Shown: piece by piece, positions 5,950 through 7,173 of the stretch | How positions within the stretch are numbered: the first letter of the stretch is position 1 | Layout of the letters: each line of letters opens with the position of its first letter | Origin: Candidatus Eiseniibacteriota bacterium | GTDB taxonomy: Bacteria; Joyebacterota; Joyebacteria; Joyebacterales; Joyebacteraceae | Direction of reading: 5' to 3' | Length of the DNA stretch: 7,173 nucleotides | NCBI GenBank assembly: GCA_030630395.1 | Contig: DAOVNE010000064.1 | Coordinates: 1-7,173 of the forward strand | Translations under genes and position numbers: made by a program | The notes under the pieces: model-generated | Databases searched by the model: none | The model's input: the letters and a program-made list of their open reading frames with translations, nothing else | Told to the model about the DNA's origin: nothing

Positions 5950-6657
5950 ATGTCTCGATTCCTCATCATATCGGCGATCGTCCACGTGTTCCTCCTGGTC
6001 CTGGTGCCGTTCATCCCGGGGCTTCTCGAGGAGGATGTGATGGGGCTCGAGAGCTACACCGTGGAACTCGTCGAGCTGAGCCCACCCCCACGCGAAGCTG
6101 CGCCGGAACCCGAGCCGGTTGTGCAGGAGGAGATCCGTGAACCGGTTCAGGAGGAGCCGGTCGTCGAGGAGCAGATCCCGATCGACCCGCCCAGACGAGT
6201 GAAGCGTGTGACGCTTACTCCGCCGCCACGACATGAGAAGACCCTCGAGGAGCGTCTGGCGGAGCGTTTGAGAACGCAGGACGAGGCTCGTGAGGACGAG
6301 ACGAAGCCAGAGGAGAGGGTAGCGGAAGAGCCCGCGGCTACAAGCGCGGTCGTCACAGCTTCTCGCTTCCCCTACAGCTGGTACCTGTCTATCATCCAGG
6401 GCAAGGTTAGATTGAACTGGAAGCAGCCCAGTTCCAGGCTGATAAGCAACGAGAAGCTCTCCGCACAGATCTCGTTTCGGATCGTGCGGAGCGGAGACAT
6501 AGAGGTGGTCACGGTGCGCCGATCTTCTGGGCTCCAGAATGTCGACCACTCGGCAGTGACTGCGGTGCGGGACTCGGCTCCTTTTCCCCCGCTTCCCGAT
6601 GACTATATGGATGACCATCTCGATGTGACGATAGATTTCACGGTCGCGAGAAACTAA
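5950..6657 (+). CDS. tolA: TolA/TonB-like energy-transducing protein
   Basis: It spans the periplasm and transmits force from TolQR to the outer membrane side. ATG 5950 starts one base after the tolR stop, so translation is probably coupled; an in-frame extension further upstream lies inside tolR and is not used. It has 235 residues. An N-terminal helix (3-23) carries the SxxxH motif (S8, H12) that TolA and TonB use to contact the motor. A Pro/Glu/Arg-rich linker follows (about 43-130: many EEP, PPP and EPV stretches, then ERLAERLRTQDEARED, which may be helical). The C-terminal TonB/TolA-type domain runs from about 139, with YLSIIQGKVRLNW, SFRIVRSGDIEVVTVRRSSG, VDHSAVTAVRDSAPFPPLP and LDVTIDFTV. 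The linker is much shorter than the long helix of E. coli TolA and looks more like TonB. The gene context favours a Tol role; the symbol is given on that basis. Confidence 0.87.
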   Translation: MSRFLIISAIVHVFLLVLVPFIPGLLEEDVMGLESYTVELVELSPPPREAAPEPEPVVQEEIREPVQEEPVVEEQIPIDPPRRVKRVTLTPPPRHEKTLEERLAERLRTQDEAREDETKPEERVAEEPAATSAVVTASRFPYSWYLSIIQGKVRLNWKQPSSRLISNEKLSAQISFRIVRSGDIEVVTVRRSSGLQNVDHSAVTAVRDSAPFPPLPDDYMDDHLDVTIDFTVARN

Positions 6658-6741
6658 CTCGATCGATGAATCACCTGCGCGGGACCGATGTTCCGGACCG
6701 AAGGTGAATGATCGCGACCGGATGAAAGGCAGGCGTACCCA
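6658..6741 (+). other. 84-base gap before tolB with short repeats
   Basis: This is the largest gap in the window. It holds a 7-base direct repeat GGACCGA (6682-6688 and 6695-6701) and, around it, a weak inverted repeat TCACCT (6671-6676) with AGGTGA (6702-6707). There is no T-run and no convincing promoter. The tolB ribosome site is probably AGGCAGG (6727-6733), 8 bases before ATG 6742. No function is assigned. Confidence 0.3.
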
Positions 6742-7173
6742 ATGACGCTACGATTCCGCACGGGCATCGTGATCTCCCTTCTTCTGTGTCTTCAATTCAG
6801 CGTCACACCGGTTGCCCACGCGCAGGTCCACATCAGCGTGTCGAAGGCTTTCGGGGAGAAGGTGATCATCGCTGTTCCGCTCTTCGAAGTGGAAGGCGGC
6901 ACGATCGTGTCGCCAGACGCCGTCCGCGACGTTCTGATGTTCGACCTCTCCAATTCCGGCCACTTCAGTCTTGTTGCGAACACCGAGTTCGTGGATGAGA
7001 CCGAGACCGACGACCGCATCTCGGGGCGGATCAAGTTCCAGGAGTGGGCGGCGCTCGGCGCGGAAGTTCTGGTGAAAGGGAAAATCGAGGGTACGCTTTC
7101 AGAGATGTCCATTGAAGCCACCGTGTATGATCTGGCACAGGGGAAGCCGATCTTCGGCAGGCGCTACTCCGGC
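6742..7173 (+). CDS. tolB: TolB, periplasmic Tol-Pal component (N-terminal part, runs off the window)
   Basis: The first 144 codons are present and remain open to the right edge. A signal peptide is clear: a basic start (MTLRFRTG), a hydrophobic core (IVISLLLCLQF) and a likely cut after AHA (residue 27). The mature part has the order of the TolB N-terminal domain: VIIAVPLFEV (41-50), SPDAVRDVLMFDLSNSGHF (57-75), IKFQEWAALGAEVLVKGKI (97-115), then SIEATVYDLAQGKPIFGRRY (123-142), matching the pattern FxxW, GAExLVxG and YDxxxG seen in the family. The family's beta-propeller should follow beyond the window, where it would bind Pal. No in-frame start lies further upstream, because a TGA occurs at 6709-6711. 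Position after tolQ, tolR and the tolA-like gene supports the call. Confidence 0.9.
   Translation, partial: MTLRFRTGIVISLLLCLQFSVTPVAHAQVHISVSKAFGEKVIIAVPLFEVEGGTIVSPDAVRDVLMFDLSNSGHFSLVANTEFVDETETDDRISGRIKFQEWAALGAEVLVKGKIEGTLSEMSIEATVYDLAQGKPIFGRRYSG

Overview
The window is a gene-dense, GC-rich bacterial stretch with every gene on the + strand and gaps of at most 84 bases. It reads as a chromosomal region of a Gram-negative (diderm) bacterium: it carries most of a Tol-Pal envelope system (tolQ, tolR, a TonB/TolA-like protein, tolB) and, at the left edge, what looks like the last strands of an outer-membrane beta-barrel. GTG and TTG starts are common. The mix of a tiny symporter accessory gene, a Yip1-domain protein and a tolQ-tolR-tonB/tolA-tolB order recalls uncultured lineages near the FCB group (Eisenbacteria, Krumholzibacteriota, Latescibacteria, Gemmatimonadota). 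That placement is an inference from gene content only. I see no mobile elements, CRISPR arrays, tRNA or rRNA.

Left block (1-2364): the C-terminal end of a probable outer-membrane protein; a 44-residue one-helix protein at 183-317; a 13-helix sodium:solute symporter overlapping its end; and, 3 bases after the symporter stop, an unrecognised membrane-anchored protein of 195 residues whose periplasmic part has the strand/helix order of a TolB N-terminal-like or CsgG-like alpha/beta domain. The tight spacing suggests one transcript, perhaps an uptake unit, but the substrate cannot be read from the sequence.

Middle block (2384-4820): a PHP-type phosphatase of the histidinol-phosphatase HisJ family with all its metal ligands, then a two-part protein with an N-terminal Yip1 membrane domain and a C-terminal domain that looks like a peptidase MA-like domain with its zinc motif destroyed (RETSK where HExxH is expected). 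Its C-terminus ends in a perfect 10-residue tandem repeat encoded by a 30-bp DNA repeat. A consensus -35 box at the end of the phosphatase gene suggests a new promoter here.

Right block (4834-7173): tolQ, tolR, tolA/tonB-like and the first 144 codons of tolB. TolQ and TolR form the proton-driven motor, the TolA/TonB-like protein carries the force across the periplasm, and TolB is the periplasmic partner that normally hands over to Pal. Pal would be expected just beyond the right edge. The Yip1/pseudo-peptidase gene sits 13 bases before tolQ and may be co-transcribed with it.
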